Assembly (NCBI GenBank): GCA_001829005.1
Contig: MIAG01000002.1
Span: forward strand, 282,426-346,425
Origin: Sphingobacteriia bacterium RIFOXYC2_FULL_35_18
Lineage (GTDB): Bacteria; Bacteroidota; Bacteroidia; Chitinophagales; Chitinophagaceae
Reading direction: 5' to 3'
DNA: 64,000 bases
The notes below the pieces were generated by a model, which was not told the origin of the DNA, made no database searches, and saw only the letters and a list, made by a program, of their open reading frames with translations. Numbering within the stretch: position 1 is the first letter of the stretch; each line of letters opens with the position of its first letter. This document shows, one piece after another, positions 31,401 to 39,439 of the stretch. A program made the translations under genes and the position numbers.

Positions 31401-31541
31401 AACCTAATCTCTTGGGACAACTACAGAGGATATGATCCTGAAACCAATTCAACGGGACAAAGTAGTTTGTTCAGAGGAGTTGATTTTGGTAACGTACCTA
31501 TTCCGAAGACCTTCCAATTCGGTGTTGTAGCAAATTTCTAA
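28404..31541 (+). CDS. SusC/RagA-type TonB-linked outer-membrane protein
   Basis: A 1045-residue receptor. Signal peptide to about residue 30 (LQAQ), carboxypeptidase-regulatory-like domain (about 32-115), TonB plug starting at LDEVVVTGTSQG, the SusC signature segment IDRIEVLNGAAAAAIYGSRA near the plug end, and a 22-strand barrel ending KTFQFGVVANF. It forms the outer-membrane channel that is lidded by the SusD-like lipoprotein encoded next. Highly expressed-type codon use is evident. There is no neighbouring glycoside hydrolase, sulfatase or peptidase to suggest a substrate. Confidence 0.96.
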   Translation: MNVNYGKANVISKLCFLLFGITLTIGLQAQTTIKGKVTDSKGLPIPGASITIKNSGAGTASNTDGSYQFIANLKQGKYDVVISSVGFRSAEKNLTVSATTGSFTFDASLKEDATGLDEVVVTGTSQGTTKKQLGNFIGTVKGSQINNAGSPNAIASLQGKVPGAQITQNSGDPAGGMSVKLRGVSSISGSSDPLYIIDGVILNNSNARVTNAQSDYDTYGSVGQNRMVDINPNDIDRIEVLNGAAAAAIYGSRANAGVIQIFTKRGSTGAPKITFSSKVSTNSLRKRLVFNNATTKFGGPTDGPGAVTQDILLTGLTTTSPVTRYDYQDDIFRTGYGTDNNVSITGGQDKMRYFASLNYNSNQGIIRGTDNTRFGFRLNLDNKVNNWFSWNAGINYTNNATNEKPDGNSFFSPINSMTIIGNFHNIGVRDANGNLQAVGERGRVNPLTIINDIKQRNVTNRTVSNVGFKLFPVKGLVIDYTAGLDNIAQNGTTFIPPFPYNASPGFYGGGATLDPTLNGYASAASFNSTFFNHDLNFTYTTQITNKLSSVTQFGYSEQYEKANYILAQSRGLLPGISTATGGSTLLPNSDGRSERTIRGFFLQQNFKFNNQLFVTVAGRIDGSSVFDKNNRNFFYPKVSGNYILSETEFFKKSSLANTVDVFKIRAAYGESGNLTGIGAYDRFNIYNISPFLGRTSLTSPSATISSDLKPERQKELEIGTDIALLGNRLQFTFNYYNKKVTDLLVPNITNAPSSGFPTATKNVGSLSNKGFEIMVTAVPIKNKNFTWEITGNFNKNKNRIENLGVPFISFSAPTGAVFALIPGYDAPVFYSTFFARNANGTEVKNAAGIPVTARGPIANGQPFGTPALDPATGLPYTTGPNATILRSVLGSPNPTYTATLINSFTYKKWTFGFQLDRVAGAEVFNADFRTRQGVGNGSEFAQREHKGEIPRGYISGIYGIEEWRVDDGSFTKLRELSVGYAFGKVSNLFSSLTVTLTGRNLISWDNYRGYDPETNSTGQSSLFRGVDFGNVPIPKTFQFGVVANF

Positions 31542-31560
31542 CCCATCAAACTAGATTAAC

Positions 31561-32868
31561 ATGAAAAAAATATTATTGATTATTTTATCCGGAGTAAGTC
31601 TTGTTGCTTGTAAGCAAGACTTTACCAATCCCGGCGCAATTGGCGATACAGATGCTTTTTCTACTCCAAGAGGATTAGCGGGTGTTGCTGTTGGATTACA
31701 AAACGTTTATAGCAATGGCAGACTAAGCCCTGTGTACAATGGCATTACAGCAGCAGGCGCATTAACCAATGAATTCAGGTTAATGAATGCGGGTAATACC
31801 GATGAATTGCAATTATTTACAGGAGGCGCCGTTGTAGACAATTTAAATGGCATTGTAGGTAATATGTGGACTTGGAACAACAAGATCATTTACGATGCAG
31901 ACAATGTGATTGCAGGTGCCAATAAATTAGGAGACAAAGCATATGCATCAGGATTACTAGCTTATGCGAGTATATTTAAAGCAATGGCCATTGGGAATTT
32001 AGCCATGTTCTTCGAACAAATTCCCGCGGCGCCTGGAACTCAAGCTGCACCAGCAGCTTTCCAAAGCAGAGCAGATGGATTTAGAAGAGCCGTTACTACT
32101 TTACGTGCAGCACAAACAGCAGTAGGAGCGAATCCTCCAAGTGCAGCATTTTTTGCAAACGTACCAACGTCTGTTACTCCTGCATTCTTTAATAATACCA
32201 TCAATGCATTAATTGCCCGCTACAGTTTGTTCGCAGGTGATTATGCGGGTGCATTAACAGCTGCTAATGCGGTAGATTTAAATTATGGTGGATCAATTTT
32301 AGGCTATGATGCCATTGTGACCAATCCTATTTTCACCACCGCAACAGCTACCAATAACGTATTTCAAATTTTGGATTCCACATTAGGTTTACCTACTGCA
32401 TTGGCGCCAGACTTGAACGACCAACGTATTGCCTTTTACACTGCAATCAATCCAACAATTCAACCTCGTTACAGAATCAAAGGATTCTTTAGTGCAGCTA
32501 CGCAAGCAATACCTGTTTACTTACCAGACGAAATGCGTTTGATAAAAGCAGAGTGTTATGTAAAACAAGCAGCACCCAATTTAACTTTAGCTGTTACAGA
32601 AATTAATGCAGTAAGAACACAATTACCTAGCGCTGATCCATTTGGTGTAGGTGGTGGCTTAACGGCATATAGTGGAACAGTTAGCGCAGCGGCATTAACC
32701 GATGAAATTTATCGTCAACGTTGTATTGAATTATGTATGAGCGGAATGCGTTTAGAAGACAACAGAAGATTAGGTCGTCCTGTAAGTGAAAGAAAGAGAA
32801 CGTTCTTCCCTTATCCTAGCAGAGAGCGTGATAATAATCCAAACACGCCAGCAGATCCAGCTAATTAA
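31561..32868 (+). CDS. SusD/RagB-type surface lipoprotein
   Basis: 435 residues with signal peptide and lipobox LVACK (Cys17). It starts 19 bases after the SusC-like gene, which with its helical TPR-like body and the C-terminal EIYRQRCIELCMSGMRLED segment supports the SusD assignment. It binds the substrate at the cell surface and closes over the SusC channel. It is somewhat short for the family and rich in alanine. A strong terminator follows, so the operon in this window is just these two genes. Confidence 0.92.
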   Translation: MKKILLIILSGVSLVACKQDFTNPGAIGDTDAFSTPRGLAGVAVGLQNVYSNGRLSPVYNGITAAGALTNEFRLMNAGNTDELQLFTGGAVVDNLNGIVGNMWTWNNKIIYDADNVIAGANKLGDKAYASGLLAYASIFKAMAIGNLAMFFEQIPAAPGTQAAPAAFQSRADGFRRAVTTLRAAQTAVGANPPSAAFFANVPTSVTPAFFNNTINALIARYSLFAGDYAGALTAANAVDLNYGGSILGYDAIVTNPIFTTATATNNVFQILDSTLGLPTALAPDLNDQRIAFYTAINPTIQPRYRIKGFFSAATQAIPVYLPDEMRLIKAECYVKQAAPNLTLAVTEINAVRTQLPSADPFGVGGGLTAYSGTVSAAALTDEIYRQRCIELCMSGMRLEDNRRLGRPVSERKRTFFPYPSRERDNNPNTPADPAN

Positions 32869-32895
32869 AGCGTCTCTCCCCAATTAGTTCATAAT

Positions 32896-32931
32896 AAGGC
32901 CCCGATCAATTTATTGATTCGGGGTCTTTTA
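32896..32931 (+). terminator. Rho-independent terminator after the SusC/SusD operon
   Basis: AAGGCCCCGATCAA and TTGATTCGGGGTCTT form a long GC-rich stem with minor imperfections, followed by TTTT. Confidence 0.88.
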
Positions 32932-32947
32932 TTATTGAGTAAAAAAA

Positions 32948-33436
32948 TTATTGTTCTAAACTTTTTTTCAGCGATTGTAAATTTTGTTCCATCATGGTTC
33001 CCATGATTTTATCGTTCATCATAGAACCAAATCGATCCCAAGGATACCATCCTATTTGCTGAACAAATTGCCATTGAACCACAGCATAATCTTGCGTGTT
33101 ATTCCCAATAATGCGAATGGTGCTTAATTGCTGCTGACCATTCAAACTGGTCCAAGTAGATACTACAGAAGAATCTGTTACAGCGCTAATTTTTACATAT
33201 GTATTTCCCAGTTGAGCATCAGTAGTAGAATTAATTTTCACAGAAGCATCATTCATACCTGCAATCCAACGCTTCCATTGTTCCATATTTCCAACCCGAT
33301 ACTTGATAGAGTCAATAGGCGCTTTAATATCCACGGCTCGAGAAACCAATACCGTTGAAGGGAACAACAAACCAATAAGGGTTATAATAATACCCAATAC
33401 TATTAAACTAATTACACCCAGTTTAATCAATTTCAT
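32948..33436 (-). CDS. SRPBCC (polyketide-cyclase-like) protein with N-terminal membrane anchor
   Basis: 162 residues from the ATG at 33436. A transmembrane helix (about 5-27, ISLIVLGIIITLIGLLFPS) is followed by a SRPBCC-type domain with the usual VSRAVDIKAPIDSIKY, NMEQWKRWIAG and WYPWDRFG elements. Such domains bind hydrophobic ligands. The start is one base beyond the stop of the upstream permease gene, so the pair is likely translationally coupled. The ligand is unknown. Confidence 0.85.
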   Translation of the reverse strand: MKLIKLGVISLIVLGIIITLIGLLFPSTVLVSRAVDIKAPIDSIKYRVGNMEQWKRWIAGMNDASVKINSTTDAQLGNTYVKISAVTDSSVVSTWTSLNGQQQLSTIRIIGNNTQDYAVVQWQFVQQIGWYPWDRFGSMMNDKIMGTMMEQNLQSLKKSLEQ

Positions 33437-33437
33437 C

Positions 33438-34547
33438 TTACTCCCATTTAAATGTTTTAAAAGCAACTATATAAACCAGCACAATCCAAATACCCAGCAC
33501 ACCTAATTCTAGCGTACAATCTAGTAAACTGGCTCCTTCAAAAGCAATATTACGCATGGCATTATTAAAATGCGTTAATGGCAATATGCGAGAAATCGGT
33601 TGTAACCAAGTTGGAAAATTATCAATGGAGAAAAAAGTCCCAGCTAATAAAAACTGCGGCAAAGTAATTAAGTTGGCAAAAGGAGGTATGGTGCTTTCAC
33701 TTTTTGCTACACTGCTTACAATAAAACCAAAACCCATAAATAAAATCAACGCAACAAAACTAAGCACCATTATTTCCGCAAACGTAACCAAACCATTTAC
33801 CAAAGTAAAATGAAAGGCATAATGCCCTACTAAAATGATAATAACGGCAGTAATCATTTGAAAGATCACCCTACTCAACGCTTCGCCTAAAACAATATAC
33901 GATCGTTTAATTGGGGTAGCATAAAAGCGCTTCAATACCAGTTGTTGTCTTAAATTAAAAAACAAAAAAGCAACCCCAAAAACACCCGCACTTAACAAAG
34001 AAAAACCCAACTGCCCAGGCAAAATAAAATCAATGGTTCTGTAAACCCTTCCAGGCACTTTCTTTACTTCTTTATTTATGGTTGCAATAGTAGGTGTAGA
34101 TGGAAACTGTTGCTGATTGATGCCACTAATGACTGCATTGAGTATAGACTGAAGCACTTGAATATTCTGAGGATTAGCTGCTTCAGAACTGGTTAGTTGA
34201 ATACGGTATGGCGTTACTGAATTTGCCGGTTGCTTGGCAATATGAATGATTGCAGTAATACGGCCTTTCTCTAAATCTTCTTTTAATCGATCCCCTATTT
34301 TATCGGATACTTTAATACCGGGAATATTTTTAAGGCTTTGATAAATGGGATTTAATGTATCAGAACCATTTGCAAATGCAATATTCACACTTACTTTACC
34401 ACCTCCCCCAATAAACCCAAAGACTAAGATAAAAATCATAGGGAAAGCAATGCTGAATATCACAGCAGAAGGGCTTCTGAAAATAGACCTTAAACTCGCT
34501 TTTGTAATGGCCATCATGGCCTGAAATTGGCTATACGCTTTGTTCAT
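33438..34547 (-). CDS. ABC-2 type transporter permease
   Basis: 369 residues with a membrane helix near 28-47, a large periplasmic domain (about 50-190) and five further helices, the ABC-2 membrane family 3 layout. SAGVFGVAFLFFNLRQQLVLKRF and RVIFQMITAVIIILVG are typical. It would export a lipid, drug or polymer together with an ATPase, but no ATP-binding subunit is encoded next to it. It sits between sppA and the SRPBCC gene on the same strand. Confidence 0.88.
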   Translation of the reverse strand: MNKAYSQFQAMMAITKASLRSIFRSPSAVIFSIAFPMIFILVFGFIGGGGKVSVNIAFANGSDTLNPIYQSLKNIPGIKVSDKIGDRLKEDLEKGRITAIIHIAKQPANSVTPYRIQLTSSEAANPQNIQVLQSILNAVISGINQQQFPSTPTIATINKEVKKVPGRVYRTIDFILPGQLGFSLLSAGVFGVAFLFFNLRQQLVLKRFYATPIKRSYIVLGEALSRVIFQMITAVIIILVGHYAFHFTLVNGLVTFAEIMVLSFVALILFMGFGFIVSSVAKSESTIPPFANLITLPQFLLAGTFFSIDNFPTWLQPISRILPLTHFNNAMRNIAFEGASLLDCTLELGVLGIWIVLVYIVAFKTFKWE

Positions 34548-34568
34548 CGGGCTAATTTAGGGGCAAAT

Positions 34569-36329
34569 CTATTGTATATTAACAAGAAAGGGAATCCTAG
34601 CTTGCGGAACACCTACCCAATTCTTCACCTGTTTTAGCTCACGCAATACTTGAACTGCTGAAGGATCAAATTCTTCTTTCATTAGTTGGGTAGAAATAGA
34701 TTTTTTATAGCCGCTCATGATTTGCTCAATCAAATTCTTCTTTTCAGGATATTCTTTCAACTTAACCTCCGACTTTTTAATATCGGCCATTCTAGCTGCA
34801 CAATCAATAGCATCTTGCAATCCACCCACTCGGTCGGTTAACCCAATTTTTTTTGCACTGGTACCTGTCCAAACACGTCCTTGCGCAATACTGTCAACAT
34901 TGGCAATGCCTAATTTTCTACCATCGGAAACCCTAGATAAAAAAGTGGCATAAATACTGTCTACAGCAGACTGGAAATACCTTTTTTCGTTATCGTTTAA
35001 AGGCTTACTAATATCACCCATATCAGCATAAGGAGCCGTTTTAACACCATCGAATGTAACCCCAATCTTATTTTTAAAGAAAGATTGCATATTGGGCACC
35101 ACACTAAAAACGCCAATAGAACCTGTGATGGTATTGGCATTGGCAAATACAGAATCTGCATTACAAGCAATATAGTACCCACCTGAAGCAGCTACATCTC
35201 CCATGCTTACCACCACGGGTTTTTCTTTTCTGATTAAAGAAATTTCTCTCCAGATGACTTCACTAGCCAAAGAACTACCACCACCCGAATTAATTCTAAA
35301 AACAACCGCTTTAATAGATTTATCTAACCTTACTTTACGCAAGATATTTTTATAACTATCGCTCCCAATTATTTCATCATCCCCTTGACCAGAAACAATA
35401 TCTCCATTCGCAAATACCAAAGCAATTTTCTCGGAGCCGTTGGGTTCAAAGTTGGCTGCTTGTGCATAATCGGAAAGTGTAACAAAATTGATTCTGGTTT
35501 TAATTTCTTGTCTAAGCTTCTTACTGATATTGGCTTTAATTTGGTCATCGTATTTTAAATCGTCTACCAAACCATATTGCTTCGCATCATATGCCGTTTG
35601 AATCAAACCCTTTACTGCTAAAGAACGAAGCGTAGCGGTGTCTTTATTACGAGACATAGCAGCAGCATGTAAAAAATGGGTATACAATTCGCCTAACCAA
35701 ACACCTGTTTGCAATTTATTGGCGTCGGTCATTTTGGTTTCTCTTAAAGGTTCTGTAGCACTTTTAAATTTACCCGCATAAAAAATTTGTGGTTGAATCT
35801 CCAATTTGTCAAGCATCCCTTTTAAGAAAAATAAATTGGTAGAGAAACCGCTCCAATCTACCCCACCCTGAGGATTACAATACAATTCATCTGCAGCACT
35901 ACCTATATAATACCCTTTTTGTGAAATCACTTCACCGTGGGCAATAACGAATTTTCCACTATTCTTAAAATCGACTACTGCTTTACGAATTTCTTCACTA
36001 GCAGCAAAACCATTCGCATTATCGGCACAAAGAATGTACAACCCTTTTACTGAAGAATCTTGCTTAGCATGCTTTAATAATTGAGTAACCTGAAACAATG
36101 AAGGGGCCGTTTCTTCTCCGTCATTTAATAAAGTTGCAAAAGGATCTTCTTGGTATTGTTCTTTAAAAGCAACAGCTAAATCTAATACCAACACTGCTTT
36201 AGACCCAATAATAGGCTTATCAGAAGAAGCAGCACTGGTAGCAATTCCAATCAAAACAAATATTCCAATCACAGTAAATAGCACCAATGCAATAAATGTT
36301 GCAAACACAATTTTTAAAAATCCTCTCAT
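34569..36329 (-). CDS. sppA: Signal peptide peptidase SppA, long form
   Basis: 586 residues, the duplicated 67 kDa-type architecture. An N-terminal anchor (about 7-30) is followed by two ClpP-like halves. The catalytic lysine region is in AGKFKSATEPLRETKM in the first half, and the nucleophile serine is in the ASGGYYIACNAD segment of the second half, as in E. coli SppA. INSGGGSSLASEVIW is the conserved substrate-binding loop. The enzyme degrades signal peptides left in the inner membrane. Confidence 0.95.
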   Translation of the reverse strand: MRGFLKIVFATFIALVLFTVIGIFVLIGIATSAASSDKPIIGSKAVLVLDLAVAFKEQYQEDPFATLLNDGEETAPSLFQVTQLLKHAKQDSSVKGLYILCADNANGFAASEEIRKAVVDFKNSGKFVIAHGEVISQKGYYIGSAADELYCNPQGGVDWSGFSTNLFFLKGMLDKLEIQPQIFYAGKFKSATEPLRETKMTDANKLQTGVWLGELYTHFLHAAAMSRNKDTATLRSLAVKGLIQTAYDAKQYGLVDDLKYDDQIKANISKKLRQEIKTRINFVTLSDYAQAANFEPNGSEKIALVFANGDIVSGQGDDEIIGSDSYKNILRKVRLDKSIKAVVFRINSGGGSSLASEVIWREISLIRKEKPVVVSMGDVAASGGYYIACNADSVFANANTITGSIGVFSVVPNMQSFFKNKIGVTFDGVKTAPYADMGDISKPLNDNEKRYFQSAVDSIYATFLSRVSDGRKLGIANVDSIAQGRVWTGTSAKKIGLTDRVGGLQDAIDCAARMADIKKSEVKLKEYPEKKNLIEQIMSGYKKSISTQLMKEEFDPSAVQVLRELKQVKNWVGVPQARIPFLVNIQ

Positions 36330-36388
36330 ATTAATTGATTAACCGATTATTAATTAAAGATATTTGATGCTCAGTATACTACCAATTT

Positions 36389-36874
36389 ATGCATTTAGCC
36401 TATTTATTGATCGGAAGCAACTTAGGAGACAAAGCAACATATCTAAAAAACGCCAGTTCATACATACAACAACAATGCGGCCAAATAGTTAAACAATCTA
36501 GTTATTATGAAACAGAACCCTGGGGATTTACCGAACAACCCAGCTTCCTGAATCAAGCCATTTGTATACAAACTGAATTAGCACCAGCTCAATTAATGCA
36601 TACCTTATTGCAAATAGAAAGTGAAATGGGCAGAACCAGAACCATTAAAATGGGACCTCGCACCATCGATTTAGACATACTGCAAATTGACCAAGAAACC
36701 ATTGATACCCCTTTATTGCAGCTACCCCACCCTGCAATGCATTTAAGAAGATTTGCATTGATTCCTATGGTAGAAATAGCTCCAACATTGAAACATCCCC
36801 ATTTCAATAAAACCATGACCCAGCTTTTAACAGAATGTGAAGACCAGACCGATGTGCAAAAAAAAATCGTTTAA
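36389..36874 (+). CDS. folK: HPPK, folate biosynthesis pyrophosphokinase
   Basis: 161 residues of 2-amino-4-hydroxy-6-hydroxymethyldihydropteridine diphosphokinase. LIGSNLGDKATYLKNA at the start, ETEPWGFTEQPSFLNQA and GPRTIDLDIL give the pterin and Mg-ATP sites. It makes the activated pterin used for dihydropteroate. It is followed 42 bases later by a deoxynucleoside kinase gene that has its own promoter-like box. Confidence 0.96.
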   Translation: MHLAYLLIGSNLGDKATYLKNASSYIQQQCGQIVKQSSYYETEPWGFTEQPSFLNQAICIQTELAPAQLMHTLLQIESEMGRTRTIKMGPRTIDLDILQIDQETIDTPLLQLPHPAMHLRRFALIPMVEIAPTLKHPHFNKTMTQLLTECEDQTDVQKKIV

Positions 36875-36890
36875 GCAAGGGCGTAGCAAT

Positions 36891-36898
36891 TAATTTTG
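36891..36898 (+). promoter_or_regulatory. Candidate -7 promoter box for the deoxynucleoside kinase gene
   Basis: TAATTTTG fits TAnnTTTG. A TTTA 17 bases upstream is a weak -33 candidate. The start codon is 18 bases downstream. Confidence 0.4.
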
Positions 36899-36916
36899 AG
36901 CGCATAGGTTATTTAC

Positions 36917-37549
36917 ATGAAGCATCAATTTATTACAATCGAAGGGAATATTGGAGCAGGCAAGACCACTTTGGCTACTATATTGGCCAAAAAATTGAAT
37001 GCAAGAATTATTTTAGAAGAATTTGCGGACAATCCTTTCTTATCTAAGTTTTACGATAATCCAGGACAATATGCATTTCCATTAGAATTGTTTTTTATGG
37101 CAGAGCGCTATAAACAATTGAAAGAAATGGTGCATACCAAAGATTTGTTTCAGAGTATTACCGTATCAGATTATTTGTTTACCAAGTGTTTACTATTTGC
37201 AAAAGTAAATTTGCCCGAAGAAGAGTTTAGGTTATATCAGAAACTATTTGATATTATTCATCAACAATTGGTGTTCCCCGATGTGCTAATTTACTTGCAT
37301 GCACCCGTAAATAAATTGCAACAGAATATTAAAAAAAGAAACAGACCATTTGAACAAGCCATACCAGATGAATATTTATTCAATATTCAAGAAACCTATA
37401 CCCATTATATTAAACAGCATAATATCAAAACCATATTTGTAGATGCCAGCAATGCCGATTTCATAGGCAATGAAGCGCATGTTGATATTATACTCGATGC
37501 TTTAGAAAAAGACCTGGATTACGGACAACATTATTTCACCCTACCCTAA
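36917..37549 (+). CDS. Deoxynucleoside kinase
   Basis: 210 residues of the deoxyribonucleoside kinase family. The P-loop GNIGAGKT is at 10-17; EEFADNPFLSKFYDNP is the substrate-contact segment, VSDYLFTKCLLFAK the DRS-like region, and KKRNRPFEQAI the arginine-rich lid. It phosphorylates deoxynucleosides in salvage; substrate preference (dA, dG or dC) cannot be read safely. Confidence 0.93.
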   Translation: MKHQFITIEGNIGAGKTTLATILAKKLNARIILEEFADNPFLSKFYDNPGQYAFPLELFFMAERYKQLKEMVHTKDLFQSITVSDYLFTKCLLFAKVNLPEEEFRLYQKLFDIIHQQLVFPDVLIYLHAPVNKLQQNIKKRNRPFEQAIPDEYLFNIQETYTHYIKQHNIKTIFVDASNADFIGNEAHVDIILDALEKDLDYGQHYFTLP

Positions 37550-37569
37550 CAATCATATCCACTAAATCA

Positions 37570-38820
37570 ATGCCCGAAAACACCCCATCAAAAAAAGAAG
37601 CATTCAAGGTATTGGGCATACCAGAATTCAGGCATTTATTAGCAGGTAGATTTTTATTTATCATGGGCCTAAGAATGTTGGGCACATTAACAGGTTGGTG
37701 GATTTATGAATTAACCAATGACCCATTTGCCATTGGATTGATTGGACTTGCCGAAGTAATACCAGCCGTTTCATTGGCTTTGTATGCAGGCTATATCATA
37801 GACATTAGTGAAAAGAGAAAATTATTACTCAGGGGAATCCTATTTTATTTAAGCTGTGCCATTGCATTGTTACTATTAAGCACGCACTATTCATTGGCGC
37901 AACTCGGAAAAAACTGGGTAGCATTTTCCATATATATTGTTATTTTCTTTACAGGTATTATACGGGCTTTTACAGGGCCTTTGTTTGGTACTATGTTGGC
38001 AGCCATTGTACCAAGGGATCAATTACAATCGGCCACTACTTGGAACCAAGGCATTTGGTTATCGGCATCTGTAACCGGACATGCAGCAGCTGGATTTTTA
38101 ATTGCAGGCATAGGAAATACAGGCGCACTTTTAATTATTGTAAGTTTTATTGCAATAGGATTTGTTTTTTTATACCAGCTCAAAGCCAAGCCAGCATTGA
38201 ATAAGAAAGGGGAAAAAACAGGACTAGAAAGCGTAAAAGAAGGATTGCGATTTGTGTTTAAAACCAAAGAAGTACTAGGTGCTTTATCCTTGGATTTATT
38301 CGCGGTATTTTTTGGTGGAGCAGTTGCCATGGTACCTGTATTTGCAAGAGATATTTTAGCAGTAGGCCCAATAGGTTTTGGTTGGTTGAATGCAGCCACC
38401 GATATAGGCGCCATCATCATCATTGTATTAGCAACCATTTATCCATTAAAAACCAATCAAGGAAAAATCCTGCTTTGGGCAGTAGGTGGATTTGGGGCTT
38501 GTATCATCATTTTTGCAATCTCCAAATTATTCTGGCTCTCCTTTTTTGCACTATTGTTAAGCGGCATATTAGATGGGATTAGTGTGATTATCAGGGGCAC
38601 GATTGTACAAATGAAAACCCCCGATCATATGCGCGGCAGGGTCATGAGTGTAAATTCTATGTTCATTAACAGCAGCAATGAATTGGGCCAGTTTGAAAGT
38701 GGATTGGCAGCTAAAATAATGGGCGTCATCCCTTCTGTTGTTTTTGGGGGATCAATGACCATACTGGTGGTACTGGCTACTTGGTTTAAAGCACCCGCGC
38801 TAAGGAAAATGAAGTATTAA
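37570..38820 (+). CDS. MFS transporter
   Basis: 416 residues with about 12 predicted helices. The N-terminus FRHLLAGRFLFIMGLRMLGTL, the loop YAGYIIDISEKRKLLLRG and the late MKTPDHMRGRVMSVNSMFIN segment are typical of EntS/TMEM205-like MFS exporters (MFS_3). The substrate is unknown. It follows the deoxynucleoside kinase by 20 bases and is probably co-transcribed. Confidence 0.88.
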   Translation: MPENTPSKKEAFKVLGIPEFRHLLAGRFLFIMGLRMLGTLTGWWIYELTNDPFAIGLIGLAEVIPAVSLALYAGYIIDISEKRKLLLRGILFYLSCAIALLLLSTHYSLAQLGKNWVAFSIYIVIFFTGIIRAFTGPLFGTMLAAIVPRDQLQSATTWNQGIWLSASVTGHAAAGFLIAGIGNTGALLIIVSFIAIGFVFLYQLKAKPALNKKGEKTGLESVKEGLRFVFKTKEVLGALSLDLFAVFFGGAVAMVPVFARDILAVGPIGFGWLNAATDIGAIIIIVLATIYPLKTNQGKILLWAVGGFGACIIIFAISKLFWLSFFALLLSGILDGISVIIRGTIVQMKTPDHMRGRVMSVNSMFINSSNELGQFESGLAAKIMGVIPSVVFGGSMTILVVLATWFKAPALRKMKY

Positions 38821-38831
38821 AACATATTATA

Positions 38832-39323
38832 CTATTTTACAATAGCCATTAAGTTTTCCATCACATGGTACACAGCCGGACAAAAACTAGAATTCTTGAG
38901 TGTAATCAAAGGGCGTTTTAATAATACATCTTCATCTGTATAAGGGAAACGAGCACAGTCTGAAGGACGTTCATCGTAAATGCTGCACTTATTATCATGC
39001 CCCAAAAACGGACAGGGAGTAGATTTAACCACATAATCACCATCCGAATCAAGGTTTAAGTATTGATCTATAAAAGCCGTTTCCTTCATTCCCAAATACT
39101 TGCTGATTCTTTTGATATCGGGTTGCTTAAATCGAGGGGAGTAATTCTTGCAACAATTGGCACAATCTAAGCAGTTGATTTGCTCAAAAGCCTTTTCATG
39201 CAGATCGGGCAACACTTTCAACACCTTATTTTTATCGGCCTTTTTTAAGAACTGACCGTACTTTTTTTGGTGTTCCGCAGATTTTTTCTCCCAATTAATC
39301 ATCAAGTCTTCCACTGGTATCAA
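38832..39323 (-). CDS. YkgJ-family cysteine cluster protein
   Basis: 163 residues with the conserved cysteine set of UPF0153/YkgJ proteins: CLDCANCCKNY, then CPFLGHDNKCSIYDERP, SDCARFPY and SSFCP. These cysteines likely hold a metal or iron-sulfur cluster; the physiological role is not established. It converges with the MFS gene (12 bases between stops) and is divergent from gcvP. Confidence 0.9.
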   Translation of the reverse strand: MIPVEDLMINWEKKSAEHQKKYGQFLKKADKNKVLKVLPDLHEKAFEQINCLDCANCCKNYSPRFKQPDIKRISKYLGMKETAFIDQYLNLDSDGDYVVKSTPCPFLGHDNKCSIYDERPSDCARFPYTDEDVLLKRPLITLKNSSFCPAVYHVMENLMAIVK

Positions 39324-39407
39324 TTAAACATATTAAGAAATTAATCACAACGCAGTAAAATTATGCTATTCACTCAACAAAGCAGTTAAATTGATGTTCT
39401 TACTTAT

Positions 39408-39415
39408 TACCTTTG
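39408..39415 (+). promoter_or_regulatory. Candidate -7 promoter box for gcvP
   Basis: TACCTTTG fits the Bacteroidota TAnnTTTG box, 24 bases before the gcvP start. The -33 region (TTAA at about 39386-39389) is weak. No glycine riboswitch-like structure is visible in the 116-base leader. Confidence 0.45.
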
Positions 39416-39439
39416 CGCCACCAAAAAAGCCCGTTGAGT

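Noticed and set aside
38019..38438. Open frame of 139 codons on the minus strand inside the MFS gene
   Set aside because: Its hydrophobic, proline-rich composition is a by-product of the antisense frame of a membrane protein gene.
39324..39439. Possible glycine riboswitch before gcvP
   Set aside because: The 116-base leader is AT-rich and shows no tandem aptamer-like helices.
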